Assembly: GCA_033398695.1 (NCBI GenBank)
Contig: CM065811.1
Span: 73,412,001-73,476,000 of the forward strand
DNA length: 64,000 nucleotides
Direction: 5' to 3'
Source: Orobanche coerulescens
Taxonomy: Eukaryota > Streptophyta > Magnoliopsida > Lamiales > Orobanchaceae
The notes below the pieces were generated by a model. It did not search any database and had not been told where the DNA came from. It was given only the letters and a program-made list of their open reading frames with translations. This document shows positions 1 through 11,500 of this stretch, one piece after another (the first letter of the stretch is position 1; the number at the start of each line of letters is the position of its first letter). A program made the position numbers and the translations under genes.

Positions 1-659
1 TCAACATATGGCAATTATAAAAAACTCTAAGTGATTCTGAACCATGTTCATAGCTATCAAACAACGAAATCCAATATCCTTTAACATATAGGTAATCATC
101 CGACTTTTAATTCAAGTCATACATTCATATTTCATCTTCCTTAATATCAACAACCTAAACCCCAAGAACTCATAATCATGCCATGTTCACCATCATATGA
201 AGAAACCAACAACAACAACATCACATATCCGAATTGAAGGAAGATATTAGCCAACATATCTCTTTGAAGATAAACAACACATTCGAAACCATCCAATTCA
301 TATTAATATCTTCATATCAACAATAACATCATCATAATCCGGTAATCCAACTCATAATCATACTTATCAACTTGTTTATATGATAATCATCCACTCAAGA
401 ACATCATATACAATCCAAAATGAAATCTCAAAGTGAAGAGTAATTACCTTTTGAAGGAATGGATTGATTTACAAGGTTGAATCCATTTCCAAGAATCACT
501 AATGATTTCAGGCTTCAAATGTTGTTATGGATGATTAACTCCACCTTAATCCAGTGTTTGGAACCTCAAATACTTCTCAAGGCTCTCTCTATCGGCTCAT
601 ATGAATAAATGGATGAAAATGACGAAAAATAGCCAACTGCACTTATATATATACTGTAC

Positions 660-1172
660 ATTATTAACGTACGCTAACATCTTCAATTAACGTGCGTTAC
701 ACACTTAGCGTGCGCTAACTGACTTTGTTAGCGTGCGCTATCGCGATCGAGACTACATGCGGCCGTACATGTGCTTACGTACGTAATGTCCATGCATTAG
801 CGTACGTAACTTACACTGTCTAGCGTACGCAAGTCCTTGCATTTAGCGTGCGCTAATACTAGTTGACTTGCTACAGTCTACACCTACCACGAAGATGCTC
901 GTGACCCCACGTGCCGAAATCAACCAATAAAGCCAAGATTCCCTATTGACCTATATACAGTTAGCGTGCGCTAATCAACATGCATTAGCGTGCGCTAACA
1001 CTACATTACAACATCCGTTGACTTATCAGAACGTGCGCCGAAAGTGGCCTGGTCCACGCGTAGATTCCTTCCGATCGGACTGCATTAGCGTGCGTTATCT
1101 TATATCCGTAGCGTGCGCTAAACATGCACGATAGCGTGCGCTACTCATGATTATTAGCGTGCGCTAATAATG
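660..1172. repeat. Array of TTAGCG-NN-CGCTAA inverted repeats (U3)
   Basis: At least ten copies or near copies of a 14-bp inverted repeat with arms TTAGCG/CGCTAA and a 2-nt centre, for example at 707-741, 841-856, 960-1000 and 1153-1170. TTACGTACGTAA-type variants lie near 775-812. The array is directly upstream (in minus sense) of the TATA-like sequence near 636. The placement suggests promoter or enhancer elements; the function is inferred. Confidence 0.8.
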
Positions 1173-1451
1173 TTACACTTAGCCATTTTCAACTATCCTC
1201 GTCCAACATCTCGACATACCAAATATGAACATACAGTATACTGAATACATTACTCAACACATTATATCCTCGAATACAATTGTCAACCAATACGACAATT
1301 ATACCAATACTGACATCTCAGTCCTTCATTTATTTTATCCATACTGTACGGATTCCACGCTGTACAACATAACTCGGATAAAATAACATTAAACAATAGT
1401 AGTACAAATTTCGGATATTACAGCCACCTTACGGCCTTATACAGAATACCT

Positions 1452-1585
1452 TACGTACGTTATGGGTCCTCCTTAGCGTACGCAACTCAAATCTCTTAGC
1501 GTTCGCTAAGTATGCACCGTAGCATACGCTAAGTATATATCTTAGCGCGCGCTAGGCATACCTTGTAGCGTGAGCTAACGTGGCT
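1452..1585. repeat. Second, decayed TTAGCG inverted-repeat array
   Basis: Degenerate versions of the same inverted repeat (TTACGTACGTTA, TTAGCGTTCGCTAA, TTAGCGCGCGCTAG, TAGCGTGAGCTAA) lie in the second U3 copy. They are more mutated than those at 660-1172, so this copy is older or under less constraint. Confidence 0.65.
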
Positions 1586-1926
1586 GTAGTTAGCCATTTT
1601 CCGCTATTCTTGTCCGTCGTCTTGATATACTAGATGTATATACACGACATACTGAATACATATATATACAACCTGATAATATTCTCATATTATATACCCA
1701 ATATCAAAAGTACGATAACATGATACACGATATCTTCAAATATAATTGTCGACCAACTACGACAATTATACTAATACCGACAATTATACTAAAATAGCTG
1801 TCTCAGTCTTCCAATTATTTATCTATACTGTATAGACACCAATCTATCCATTATATCTCAGATAAAATAATGCGAAAAATTTATACTGAAATCCGGATAT
1901 TACGTACTAAAAGTCGGGATATCACA

Positions 1927-2468
1927 CTGTACCCCCCTTGAAATAAGTTTCGTCCTCGAAACTTGCAATCTCGTCACAGCCAAACAAATCAACCAAAATA
2001 TCCGAACTCATCACAAGAGCAATCGTTGGTCTCCACCAACGAATAACCAAGACAGTATACTTACAGGTGCGTGAAGTCGATGATTTCCCGTGATACTAGC
2101 ATGCGACTCCCAAACAAAGTCTCAACACAATACTGATACACACCAATATCACAATTAGCAATTTGAAAATATCTTTCCGCGTCCGCGACCACGGTTTCGT
2201 CTCTATCCCCTGTCAGCAGACATTCTAAAGGATACACAAAGTAGGTAAGTACAATCCAAAACGCACGTCCTCGAAGTGACCGATTCTCAAGAATATCAAA
2301 CTAAAAGCAAAGCGGTTAAGGAAACATAAGAAGAGTAATAGGACTTACAAGTACCGGCCGCACTGTGATGATGGCAAAGTAGTGATACTGTAGACAAACA
2401 ATGACTCAATCGACCCAAAAGACCGACAGCCTAGGTATCCATAAACCTAGAGCTCTGATACCATATTC
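1927..2468 (-). mobile_element. Short internal remnant between two unlike LTRs
   Basis: Starts (minus sense) with a primer site at 2452-2463 and ends at a polypurine tract at 1927-1938 preceded by the GTTTCGAGGACGAAACTT motif typical of gypsy 3' ends. Only about 540 bp separates the tracts, against about 2.4 kb in family A and 4.9 kb in D, and there is no gag or pol. A stretch at about 2062-2112 resembles family A internal sequence. The flanking LTRs do not match each other, so this is a deleted or recombined element rather than an intact one. Confidence 0.6.
2430..2463 (-). other. Primer binding site (Met type) with adjacent hairpin
   Basis: GCTCTGATACCA at 2452-2463 is the reverse complement of TGGTATCAGAGC, the usual initiator-Met-tRNA primer site of plant gypsy and Copia elements, 5 bp inside the LTR boundary. 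Beside it (2430-2451) lies an inverted repeat, CCTAGGT, 8 nt, ACCTAGA, nearly identical to that of element D. Confidence 0.75.
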
Positions 2469-3032
2469 TGTAACACTCCCAAGTTATTCAGGGTATATTA
2501 GAGCGCCGTGAACCCCACCGAGGGACCCACAAGGCTAATCATATGCGGAACTACAAAACTTGACCGAGAAGGTCTAGATACAATGAAATGAAAGATGATA
2601 CAAAGGATATTCAAACCATGTCCAATGTATCCAAATACATCACAGTACAAAAATCAAAACCTCGGCAACACAGGCCGGAACATCAAGGTAGACTGAAAAC
2701 GAACAATACTCGAGTATTCAATACCCATTCCAGTACAATGACACTGAATGGAGGAACACAAAACATAACCGGAGATGAAACACAGTATCACGCTTGCCCA
2801 TCATCTTCATGCCGACCCGATACCTACCTATCCGCTCTCCTGAAACCTGAAATACATAAAAAGTATTTCCCCCATAAAGGGGTTAGCCGTCGAATAGCTA
2901 GTGCAAGTATATCAAGTATGAAACACAATACTCCTCGACAATAAAGTAAATGTAACCGTCAATTCATCAATTCAAGATTAGTATTCCGGAATAACTAAAT
3001 CTCATGGCATTGCATCAATACATATATGAATA

Positions 3033-3170
3033 CCGTGGAACCGCACTAGAGGCTACGGAACCCTCAGGGGACCCGTCGGCCCGCCCCAGAGTGGTTCATT
3101 CATATCATCCGTGGAATCGAACCAGAGGCTACGAAACCCTCAGGGGACCCGTCGGCCCGCCCCAGAGTGG
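3033..3170. repeat. Tandem duplication in LTR G
   Basis: Two copies of a roughly 62-bp unit (3033-3094 and 3109-3170, period about 76 bp) ending in GGGGACCCGTCGGCCC and CAGAGTGG. Related GTCGG-containing tandem units occupy the same relative position in the LTRs of A, C and D. Confidence 0.85.
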
Positions 3171-3783
3171 ATATAAATAATCATGCCATTAATATATCTT
3201 ACTTTCAAAGTCGAGAACGTACATTCATAAATATATACTTGCCTTTGAGACATCGAGAAATTGAACGGAGAGGAGTATGAGTTTGGTAGGTCCAAGAACG
3301 CGCTTCCGGCACCTAAACGATTCGCAAGGAATATGATAATCAATTATCCATACTCAAACTACACGAAGAAACTCCCAAAACCCGTCTACGATTCATGAAA
3401 ATACACGGATAAACAACTAGAGGTTGGAAAATCGTCCAAACCCTCACAAGTCCGAAAACGGCACAATCCAATCCGTAAAATCATAGGAAAAGCATGCATA
3501 CGGGATAAATACATCATAATCTCAAAGTCCTCAAGCCTCAAACCAGATAAATCGAACGAATCTAAGAAAAACCCCAAAATTTCCAAAAATAGGGTTCTAA
3601 GGATTTTACCTTGATTTGGAGGATAGAAATGTATTAGATGTTGCATAATCCTTGTTATCCAACCCAAGATGACGATATCTGAACAAGGACTGCCTCAAAT
3701 CGCCCCAAATCGCCTCTCCCGAGCTCTCCCGATCGGAAAAAGTGGAAATGAAGAGAAATGACAAGTGCAGGGGTTGACTGTCC

Positions 3784-4172
3784 CCTTATATACTGTCCCA
3801 GTCTAGCGCACGCTACGCCTCAATATTAGCGTGCGCTAACGGGTCACCCGGTAGTCCAGTGGCTACTATCCGCAGATGTTAGCGCGCGCTACTCCACATC
3901 CTTAGCGTGCGCTAACTGGTGTCCTGCCAAAATCTCAGTTCTCTGCCTCGGTCCGCTAGCGTGCGTTAACACTGAGCACTACCGTGCGCTACGCAACACA
4001 TATAGCGTACGCTAGCCGTTGCCTAGCGTGCAATGCCTGCTAGTCCAGAAAGTCTGAAACCTCACTACCTCTGCCGACTCAGTCCGTTAGCGCGCGCTAA
4101 GGCTCAAAACTAGCGTGCGCTACTCACACAGAATTAGCGTGCGTTAGCATAGGCCTAGCGTGCGCTACCTCC
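3784..4172 (-). promoter_or_regulatory. LTR G core promoter: TATA box plus inverted-repeat array
   Basis: TATATAAGG (minus strand) at 3784-3792 follows, in minus sense, about ten copies of TAGCGYRCGCTA-type inverted repeats spread over 3803-4172, including a perfect palindrome TTAGCGCGCGCTAA at about 4086. The motif is the one used in family A although the rest of the LTR is unrelated. Transcription start would lie just below 3784. Confidence 0.65.
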
Positions 4173-4659
4173 CTGACCCAGAACACTTCCGAAAGGTCTA
4201 AGAGTCACGATCATGATCCAAACAAGGCATGAAGCTCTAGATCAGCACCAACGCCATCACAAAGAGTCTACAGAGCGACAAAACAGGAAGAATGGTAAGG
4301 TCAAACAGTCAATAAAAAGTACGGGTATTACAGTAGGAACCACAGAGTCATTAGCAAGGGCTGAAGGATGATATGCAGAACAAGAATGTCAATCAAAGGA
4401 ATCCAAAAGTGTGTCAGTATCATCTAATCAAAAGAGACCCAGATGAATCAATAGAGGAGAGCTCTTATGAACAAATCAGTTCAAAGATACATCTGGCATC
4501 CCAATGAGGGGGAATCTGCTAAAAACTTGTTAAAAATACAAAAAATGCTTGTAGCAAAGTCATCCTGAGAAAAAGATTTTGATGAAGCACACGCACCTGC
4601 AACCAGAAATCAAGTGCCTAACTGAAGATCTCAAAAGTTAGCTGAAGAAGCCCTAACAG

Positions 4660-4985
4660 GAGAAGTCATCTGATCAGAACCAGACAGGATAAGTCATCTG
4701 ATCAGATGCAGTTGACAAAGCCACCTGATCGGAATAAGGATAGAAATGTTATCCAAAGCTGGCAAAGAAGAGTCACCTGATCCACGTACCAGACAAGCGA
4801 AAAGCTATCTAATCAGATCAGAAAAGAAATATCATATGATCAGAGCCACAGCTAAGTCAAATTATCTGATCGTAAAAGACGAAGGAACAGGCCACCTGAT
4901 CCAGGGAAAAATGATAAAAAATGGGTTAAGGGAACCTACCTGATCAGACCAGTCTCCTGACCTAAAGATCAGACAGGAGGAATAG
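4660..4985. repeat. Cluster of CAYCTGATCAGA motifs
   Basis: About ten occurrences of CA(T/C)CTGATC(A/C) with irregular spacing, including a perfect 14-bp palindrome CATCTGATCAGATG near 4694. It lies upstream of a TATA-like box and the accessory ORF, mirroring the palindrome block before the second ORF of element B. Confidence 0.65.
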
Positions 4986-5430
4986 TCTAACCTGAAGCAT
5001 CTGATCTGAAAGACAAAGAAAGGTTTTTGGAGCTGAGCAGGGAACTTGGATTACTAGATTGAGAATTTAGTACAGACGAGAAAGATAGTTGAGCAGATCA
5101 GACAAGAAGACGAAGGCCAGACGAAGAAACCTAGCTTATCGAGACTACCGGCAATACAACTCACCTGATGCAGATCAGTTAAACAAGTCAAACGGTCAAC
5201 CAACTAAGTTCTCTATCCCTAACCGACTCTTGAATATTAAATTATTATTTATCTACACGTGGCAACTACACGTTCACACGACCTCCACAATGACCAATTA
5301 AATCCAACAGTCACTTTTCATATTTTCAAAAGCTGGACCACCGATTAATTTAATTTAAATTTTAAAATCTCAAAAGGTGGACCACCGTTTAAATAAATGA
5401 ATATTAAATTCCAAACGTCTCTTCACTTTT

Positions 5431-5440
5431 CTATTTAAAC
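5431..5440 (+). promoter_or_regulatory. TATA-like element before accessory ORF
   Basis: CTATTTAAAC, about 115 bp before the ATG at 5556 and followed by an A/C-rich leader. A separate internal promoter for the accessory ORF is an inference from position. Confidence 0.35.
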
Positions 5441-5555
5441 ACGGGGAAAATCATTTCACAACTTTACCTTTTTCAAAGCACTCAAACCCGAATTTTCAAA
5501 AGCAGAAACACTTTCGAACTTTCAATACAATCAGAAACAAATTTCTTGTGCAGAA

Positions 5556-7850
5556 ATGGAATCGTACTTCGATGGAGTGAATCTGAAGGCTGTGAAGGAC
5601 TAGATTATTTTTAGTCTGTTGGTCAATTTCAAGGGGCTGCTCGAAGCAAATCTGGACAACTACATGTATGACATTATCAGATCCATGAAGATGAATGGGA
5701 TTTACCCATTCCTGAGCATCAGCCCTAAATCTCTCTTCAAGGAGGCGGTTATCGCATTTTTCAAGGAGGCTGAAGTGCTGGAATCGGGCATCAAGAGCTC
5801 GGTTTTCGAAGAAACTGTAACAATTACTCCGCATACAGTCGGAAAGGCTTTCAGGATGAAATCTCAAGGCGTGGCTGTAGAGGCATTGAAGCAGAACACA
5901 ACCGACATCTGGCTGAAGATCAAGGCTGATGACCAGCCATCAAAATTGAAGTTAACTGCCAAGAGGAGTGGGCTGCGGAAGGAATATCGCTATACGCTGG
6001 ATATTACCAACAAGATAGTAATGGGTATGGATGGCAGCTACGATAAGCTTTCATCAGCTAAATTTACGGTTATGGGATCCCTAATTCAGACTGAGCCAAT
6101 TAACTGGTTAGACTACATCTACAGATAATTGGTTCGTGAAGTGAATAAAGTCCAATGGATAGCTGATGAGAAGAGGTTCAAAACCAAATTGGCCTTTGGG
6201 ACACATGTCAGTTGGATTCTGGAGCATTTAGGCCTTGCGAAGGGAAATGCAGATCCTTTCCACATCAACAAAAGACTTGGTCACCTAGACCAAGAAACTT
6301 TGAGAAGATTGGGCAGTGTAAGGAAAGTAGCCAAAATACTGGAGGAAATGCCTATTAAGCCTACACCCTACAGATATCCCTCAATCTCAAACGAGTCTGA
6401 TGGAGACCAATCTGCAGCCCGTGACTTACCTGCAGATCAGTCTGATTCAGACTCCGACAACACTCTACTAGCTCTACGTTTCAAGAGAAGGGGACCAGCC
6501 CCGAGAGAGCCATCTTTGATCCAATCTTCACCTGAACCCTCCCCCAAGAGGCCTAGGCATCTAATTTTTGAGGAGGAAGAACAGCCAGTTCTCCTATCTC
6601 CACCTGAACTTGCCCCTGCAGATCAGATGCAGATCATCCCTTCACCTGTCCCTATCCCTGTCCAATCAAATCTTGTTGCTGAAGTGGTTCCTCTACTCAC
6701 CCAGAAGAAGAAAAAGAAGACAAGGATGAAGTCAGACAAGATGAGCCTGGGGCACATGCACAAAACCCCATCTCAGATAAAGAAGAAGACATATCGGGGA
6801 CACCAGACCAAACCCCATCTGATCAGCCGCCTGCAGACAGGATTCTGCAGACAGGTAGGTCAACTGCAAACGTACATGCAGGCACAGAAAGCTCAGGTGA
6901 GCATTCCCCTCAGGCAACACCCACCTCACCTGCGGTGGTTGACCTGATCAGAAGAATTGTCAAAGAGACTGTTGGGGAGTTGCTTGCCACAGAAATCAAA
7001 CCTGACCTACAGATGGTTCACACCCTAAACACCAAGCTAGACACCTTACTACAGAGAGGTGTACCTCCTCCTCCCACAAACTCCAGGATGCCTCTTGGCA
7101 TGTCCGACTGGATGGTAAGAGTTGAGCAGCGATTGACTATGCTAGTTGATGCTGGCAAAAATGGGAAAGGAAGTAAGCAGGGGGAAGTGAGGGAAGTAAT
7201 AGGTCAGAAACAAGCTGAGGCAGCTAATCAAGAACTCAGATCTAAGAAAAGGCAAGATATCCCCTTACTTGAATCCGGGACATCAAGCCTGAAGAGAAAT
7301 GAAGTAGCTGCCCCGAATCAAGCTGAAGACCAGCCTGCCCAGAAGAAAACAAGAACCAGGCAAGGAGAGGAGATTAGATTCGAATGGGAGGGCAAACAAC
7401 TGTGGTACGTTGAAGAGTTTTTACCTACAGAGTTCATGACTATTTGGGCGGATGCCAAGAAGGAGTTCACAGAAAAGTACTATCTCTGAGAGATACTCAA
7501 GTACAAAGAAAGCTCCCCCCAATAGATTTTCATCAATTATATGAACATGAGATGGCCTACTCTTTGGAAGCTCGCACTTAAATATGCAAACAACTGGGAT
7601 GCTTACCCTATGATCCCTACATTTAGAGCAGAAGAGCCTCTGACCAGATTGGACGGAGAGCTGGATGAGTTTGAGCTGGAGGAAGAAATTAGAGAACTAT
7701 GCGAAAAGAATATCTTCTCAACCACAGACGAGTAGAAATTTGCCTCCCAGATCATAAAAAGGAAGTACAGACTTGAACCTATCTGTAAGAGGCCTATTAG
7801 AGCCAAATTATATCGGCCTCCCAAGCAAACTGTCCGCAGAGGCAGAGGCA
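5556..7850 (+). pseudogene. Accessory ORF of Copia (SIRE-like) element, decayed
   Basis: Reading starts at the ATG at 5556 (MESYFDGVNL). It is open in one frame to about 6700 except for stops at 5601 (TAG) and 6126 (TAA), then continues in another frame to about 7850 with stops at 7487, about 7523 and 7733. The frame change lies in a lysine-codon run near 6700. The N-terminal 270 residues look globular. The middle is rich in Ser, Pro, Asp and Gln and looks disordered. The C-terminal part is charged and ends in an Arg/Gly-rich tail. There is no gag zinc knuckle, protease, RT or integrase motif. Its place before the polypurine tract and 3' LTR matches the extra ORF of SIRE-type elements. Similar proteins are, from memory, common in Lamiales; this is unchecked. 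Function unknown. Each stop is one C-to-T change from a Gln or Arg codon. Confidence 0.6.
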
Positions 7851-8116
7851 GATATGATATGATTTATTGTACTTGTACTGTTTCATGTAATTTTTTGTTT
7901 TTAAGTACTTGTAATTTTTTTCTGTATTTGTTTTATCATTGAAAACTATGTACATGTAAACAATACAGAAAATTAACAGTAGCTTGAACGATAACCTCTA
8001 GTTTTCTCAAAAACAAGACTGATTTCAGTTTATGTCTTGCACTTGATCATGTGCGCACATGTTCTTCATTTGAATAATTTGCTTAAAGTTTTGCCAACAT
8101 CAAAATAGGGGGAATT
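7851..8116 (+). other. Copia 3' untranslated part and polypurine tract
   Basis: AT-rich non-coding stretch ending in AAAATAGGGGGAATT directly before the LTR start TGTTAGGAAT at 8117. The purine run is the expected plus-strand primer for reverse transcription. Confidence 0.7.
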
Positions 8117-8339
8117 TGTTAGGAATACTTGTTAGATTTTGATGATGTCATCATTGTACTTGCTTATTGAAATGTATGCTTATTACTTGGCAAATGTCAC
8201 GAAGAACCAAATGAGTATCCTCCATAGGCCAAATTATGTTAAGTTAGATACTTGGCAAAATGTAAAGAAGAACCAAATGAGTATCTTCTATAGGCCATTT
8301 AAGTTAGGCTTAAAATCGGCTAAGTACAAAGTGCAGATA

Positions 8340-8700
8340 AGTACATCAGAGAAGTTTCGGTCAGACAAGCAACATCAGAGAAGTTTGACCAAACACTGCA
8401 GAAAGCCGAGTCACAGTCAAGTGAAAATCAGAGAAGTACTGGTCAACAATTTTATCAGAGAAGTTTGACCAGACTGCAGTCAAGTGATCAGACGGAGCCC
8501 AAGTCATCTGAAGTTTGACCATCAAGATCAGTCAAGTTCATCAGGTCAGAAGACTTCAGACAAGTCATCAGATCAGAGAAGTTTCGTCAGGACATCAGAG
8601 AAGTCATCATCAGAAAAGTTCGATGACAGAGAAGTTTGACTGCACATCAGACAGATTGACTTAAAGAGATCAGATAAGTCATGTCTAATTAATCAGTCAA
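8340..8700 (+). repeat. Cluster of ATCAGAGAAGTTTGACC repeats in Copia U3
   Basis: About eight full or partial copies of CAGAGAAGTTTGACC with AGTCATCAGATCAG variants, irregularly spaced, ending about 330 bp before the TATA box at 9024. This looks like a multi-copy enhancer block; activity is inferred from position only. Confidence 0.7.
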
Positions 8701-9023
8701 GTAAACCTGTCCACGTCAGCATGCGTTGAAAAGTCAATAATTACGGAGAGTCACATGCGGGCGATAAGGGACAGATTGAAGAGAATCCCGGAAGGATATG
8801 AATTAAATAATTCATCAAGACCCACCTCTGAAGACTTTAAACATATTAAAATCAAAATATTCGGCGCTTCAACGTGAAAGTCTTGACAACAGTCAGAAAT
8901 GGATTAAAATAAGGGAATCCAGCCTTGAAATGTTCAGAAAGTAAAACAAAGAAGTCTACTTCTCCAGCGAACGGAGTTGTTACAGATTTGCAACGGCTAT
9001 GAAGGAAGCTCAAAGATCTACAT

Positions 9024-9032
9024 CTATAAATA
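9024..9032 (+). promoter_or_regulatory. TATA box of Copia LTR
   Basis: CTATAAATA in the LTR downstream of the repeat cluster, marking the likely U3/R transition about 30 bp further on. Confidence 0.5.
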
Positions 9033-9719
9033 CATGAAGATTTGAAGTTGAGCAGTACAATGCGAACTATACTCTCAAGCAATTAAAGCAATCAAAAGAT
9101 CAAGAAATCTATATCATCGTGAAGAGCAGTATTCACAATTCACATACGAAGAAAGCTCTTAGTTGGAGAAGACAAAACACTCTTGTCTTAAAACCTGAGT
9201 ACGGGGTACTTCACTGGTTGAAGTTGCACGACTGATAGGCATCCAAGGATTTGGAGATCTAGTGGTGCTAGGCAGTCAGAAAGGAGTTGCAACGACAGGA
9301 TTTCCACTGGTTGGAAGTTGTTGTAGCTAAGTTGTAGAATCACTGTAATATTTATCACTGGTTGAAAATTATAGTGGATTCATCTCCAATTGGTTTGGAG
9401 AAAAGTGGATTAGTAGAGGATTACCCCACCTATGAGACTACTATATATTGTCTACGTATTTTATTGTTTTAGCATCATACTTAACTGCTGCATTCATACT
9501 TAATGTTTCATTGTTTATATTTCTGTATTCTTCATCAGCTGACTTCTGCACTTATATTGTCTACAGACGACTCTAAGTCATCTGTACCATCAACTGAGAA
9601 ATCCTTAATTCATACTTGAAAAAAGAGTCTCAATAAGTCTATTCACTCCCCCTCAAGACTTATTTCTGACGACTTGTGACCTACACGGGTATCCCTATAG
9701 ATAAATTTATAGATAGGTG

Positions 9720-10700
9720 TAATTAATCATGGAGTGAACCATGTTCAACAAGGTTCAATTATTTTTTCTGATACACCATTTAGTTGTGGGGTTGCTGGAG
9801 GAGTAAATTGTGATTATATTCCTTATTCTTTTAAGAACTCATCAAACTAAGTGCTTATGTAATTACCTCCTCGGTCTGACCGAAGTGCCTTAATATGATG
9901 ACCCGTTTGATTTTCAACCATTAAATTCTTTGAATTTTTCAACGGCTTTGGACTTATGTTTCATTCAGTACACAACACCGTACATGATGTGGTCATCATT
10001 AAACAGAATATAATACTGAAATCTGTCTTGTGTCGATTCTAAACGTCACCTACATCGATAAGCACTTATCTAAGTATTTCAGAAGTGCTTCCAAAAGTCC
10101 TTTTGAAATGTGACTTCGTCATTTTGCCTTGAAGGGAAGATTTATAAGTCGGATATGGACCGATTCCAGTGGATATGTAAATCCATCTTTCTATATTTTT
10201 TGAACCTTAGTATGATCAATAAGACCAAGTCTTTGACGTCACTCGAGTGCTTGATTCGTGTCTTCCCTACCACGATTCCTAGTCATAGTATTCACAAAAC
10301 TTTTATTTTGTAAATTCAAATGATAGAGTACATTCAACAATATGGTAGTTCCCACCAATTTATTTCCAGAATAAATGCGGTAATTGCCATCACCAATGAA
10401 AAAGTGAAAGACTTTCTGGTCTATAACCGGAATTGACATAATGTTTGTATACCCATTGTGCAAAACATGAACACCCTCTAAGGTAAGAATAAACCAAATT
10501 ATGAATCTAACTTAAGTGATCCAATGTCAGTAGCCTCGACACTATGCTTACCTTCGACTGTTACCATCACTTCTCAAACTCCAAGCACTCTACTTCATTT
10601 CAGACCCTGACTCATAGTTCGTATGTGAGAACTAGCACTAGAATCAAGAATCCATGAAGGAAAATATATAGTTACAGAATAATTTGTTTCCAAAACTAAA
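9720..10700 (-). pseudogene. Decayed Copia protease and integrase N-terminal region
   Basis: Minus-strand translation in shifting frames gives, from right to left, a protease active-site remnant SWILDSSASSH (about 10640-10660), the GAG-pre-integrase region (10239-10463, e.g. HNGYTNIMSIPVID), a YPTYKSSLQGKMTKS-like zinc-binding segment (about 10100-10180), and an integrase core fragment around 9760-9960 (KAVEKFKEFNG, RSDRGG-like, TPQLNGVSE-like) ending at about 9722. Many stops and frameshifts interrupt it. RT and RNase H are absent, so the element is truncated on its 3' side. The order protease-integrase is diagnostic for Copia. This is an old inactive copy, much more decayed than D or F. Confidence 0.7.
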
Positions 10701-11500
10701 AGTTACGTACTTGTCGCGCCATGGTCAAGCTTTAGACAGTACCTGATTCAGTGGCCCAACTCGCCACAATTGAGGCAACAGTCTATTTATTGGCCATCTG
10801 CTATTTGGAACCATGGGCGCCTTGTCCTTACCCTTATCGATTCTACCTTTGGGACCAAACTACTTCTTGTTCTTCTTTTTATTTTTTTATTTCGGCCTAC
10901 AAGGCCCAAAAGAAATTACAAGAGCAAACTCCTTTCTCTTAGTCTCCATCAAAGACTAAGCATTCACCAACTTATTTATTAGACCAGCTAAATTACATGC
11001 GATCTCGCTGCAGTTGAAGCTCATGACGAATTGGGGAAAAGAGTCAGGAAGAGACTGCAGGATAAGGTTTACATGGAAAGAAGCATACATCTGAAAATTT
11101 AGAGCCTCTAGTCTCTCAACCACCAAGATTATTTTGAATACATGGTCTCCAACTCTCTCTCACTCCTTCATGGCACCGAATAACTGCTTCAATATCTCAT
11201 ATCTAGAAGTTTGACTGTGATCACCATAGAGCTCAGTCAGGGGCGCTAAGATGGCTCTCTAAGTAATTATCTTTTCATAGGAATATTGTAGCTCATTAGT
11301 CATAGATCCCATAATGTACACCACCCTGATATCGTCTTTTACCCATTTCTTGTGGATGTCACTCTCTTCCTGATTGGCTTGGGTTCTCGTATAAGCCTAT
11401 GGTATATTTGCCTCCAATATATAGCCCACATCTCGATATTGAGGACCATCATCAAGCTCCAAAGCCAGTACACAAAGTCTGGACTGTTAAGGGTGGTCTA
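10701..11500 (-). pseudogene. Decayed Copia gag
   Basis: Continues the same minus-strand element. A CCHC zinc knuckle remnant (CXNCGELGHW-like) is readable at about 10735-10790. The stretch 10990-11480 gives fragments of the gag core (e.g. LTELYGDH, MKEWERVGDHV, LPDSFPQFV-like, WALEL-like) spread over frames. The gag-protease-integrase order on one strand supports a single element. No intact reading frame remains. Confidence 0.65.

Larger units (their letters stand above)
1..1926 (-). mobile_element. Truncated 3' LTR of a family-A-like gypsy-type element
   Basis: Minus-oriented LTR cut by the window edge. Bases 1-1430 follow the same order as the right-hand part of the family A LTRs near 17.0-18.5 kb (GAAGATAAACAACAC, CTCTCTCTATCGG, TAGCCATTTTC, AATTGTCAACCAA, ending GGATATTACA) but are clearly diverged. 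A second, diverged copy of the U3 end follows at 1431-1926 and ends in GATATCACA, directly beside a polypurine tract, so the U3 appears tandemly duplicated. No coding capacity is expected, and the short ORFs here have no domain. A TATA-like TATATATAAG (minus strand) lies near 632-641. Confidence 0.7.
2469..4332 (-). mobile_element. Complete LTR, family G (gypsy-type)
   Basis: On the minus strand the LTR begins TGTAATACCCGTAC (at 4332) and ends GGGAGTGTTACA (at 2469), 1864 bp, with TG...CA ends like the other chromovirus-like LTRs here. It contains a tandem duplication at 3033-3170, a TATA box near 3784-3792 and an inverted-repeat array. The motif AGCGCCGTG near its U5 end is shared with families A, D and F. 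The partner LTR is not in the window. It interrupts or abuts the Copia element that starts at 4333. The 118-codon ORF at 2588-2944 shows no domain and is not called. Confidence 0.75.
4333..5555 (+). mobile_element. Copia-type internal DNA, non-coding, upstream of accessory ORF
   Basis: The left side is cut by LTR G. No pol domain survives. A GAGGGGGAATCTGCT tract near 4506 is reminiscent of SIRE-type elements. The stretch holds a cluster of TGATCA motifs (4660-4985) and a leader-like AT-rich region (5240-5555) with a TATA-like CTATTTAAAC. It probably separated a lost pol from the accessory ORF at 5556. The short ORFs at 4746 and 5089 run through the motif cluster and show no domain. Confidence 0.5.
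8117..9700 (+). mobile_element. 3' LTR of the Copia element (right end uncertain)
   Basis: Starts TGTTAGGAATACTTG after the polypurine tract. It contains an upstream repeat cluster (8340-8700), a TATA box CTATAAATA at 9024-9032, and a CACTCCCCCTCAAGA stretch near 9645 typical of the U5 end of SIRE-like LTRs. The expected terminal ...CTAACA is not seen, so the right end is truncated or mutated, and 9700 is approximate. A neighbouring decayed Copia fragment begins at about 9720 on the other strand. Confidence 0.65.

Noticed and set aside
60..2460. tRNA or rRNA genes in the window
   Set aside because: The only tRNA-like matches are the 12-18 nt primer binding sites of retrotransposons. No cloverleaf or rRNA sequence was recognised.
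6732..6929. Minus-strand ORFs opposite the accessory ORF (also 5496-5867, 7603-7824)
   Set aside because: They mirror the plus-strand coding frame and have no independent support.
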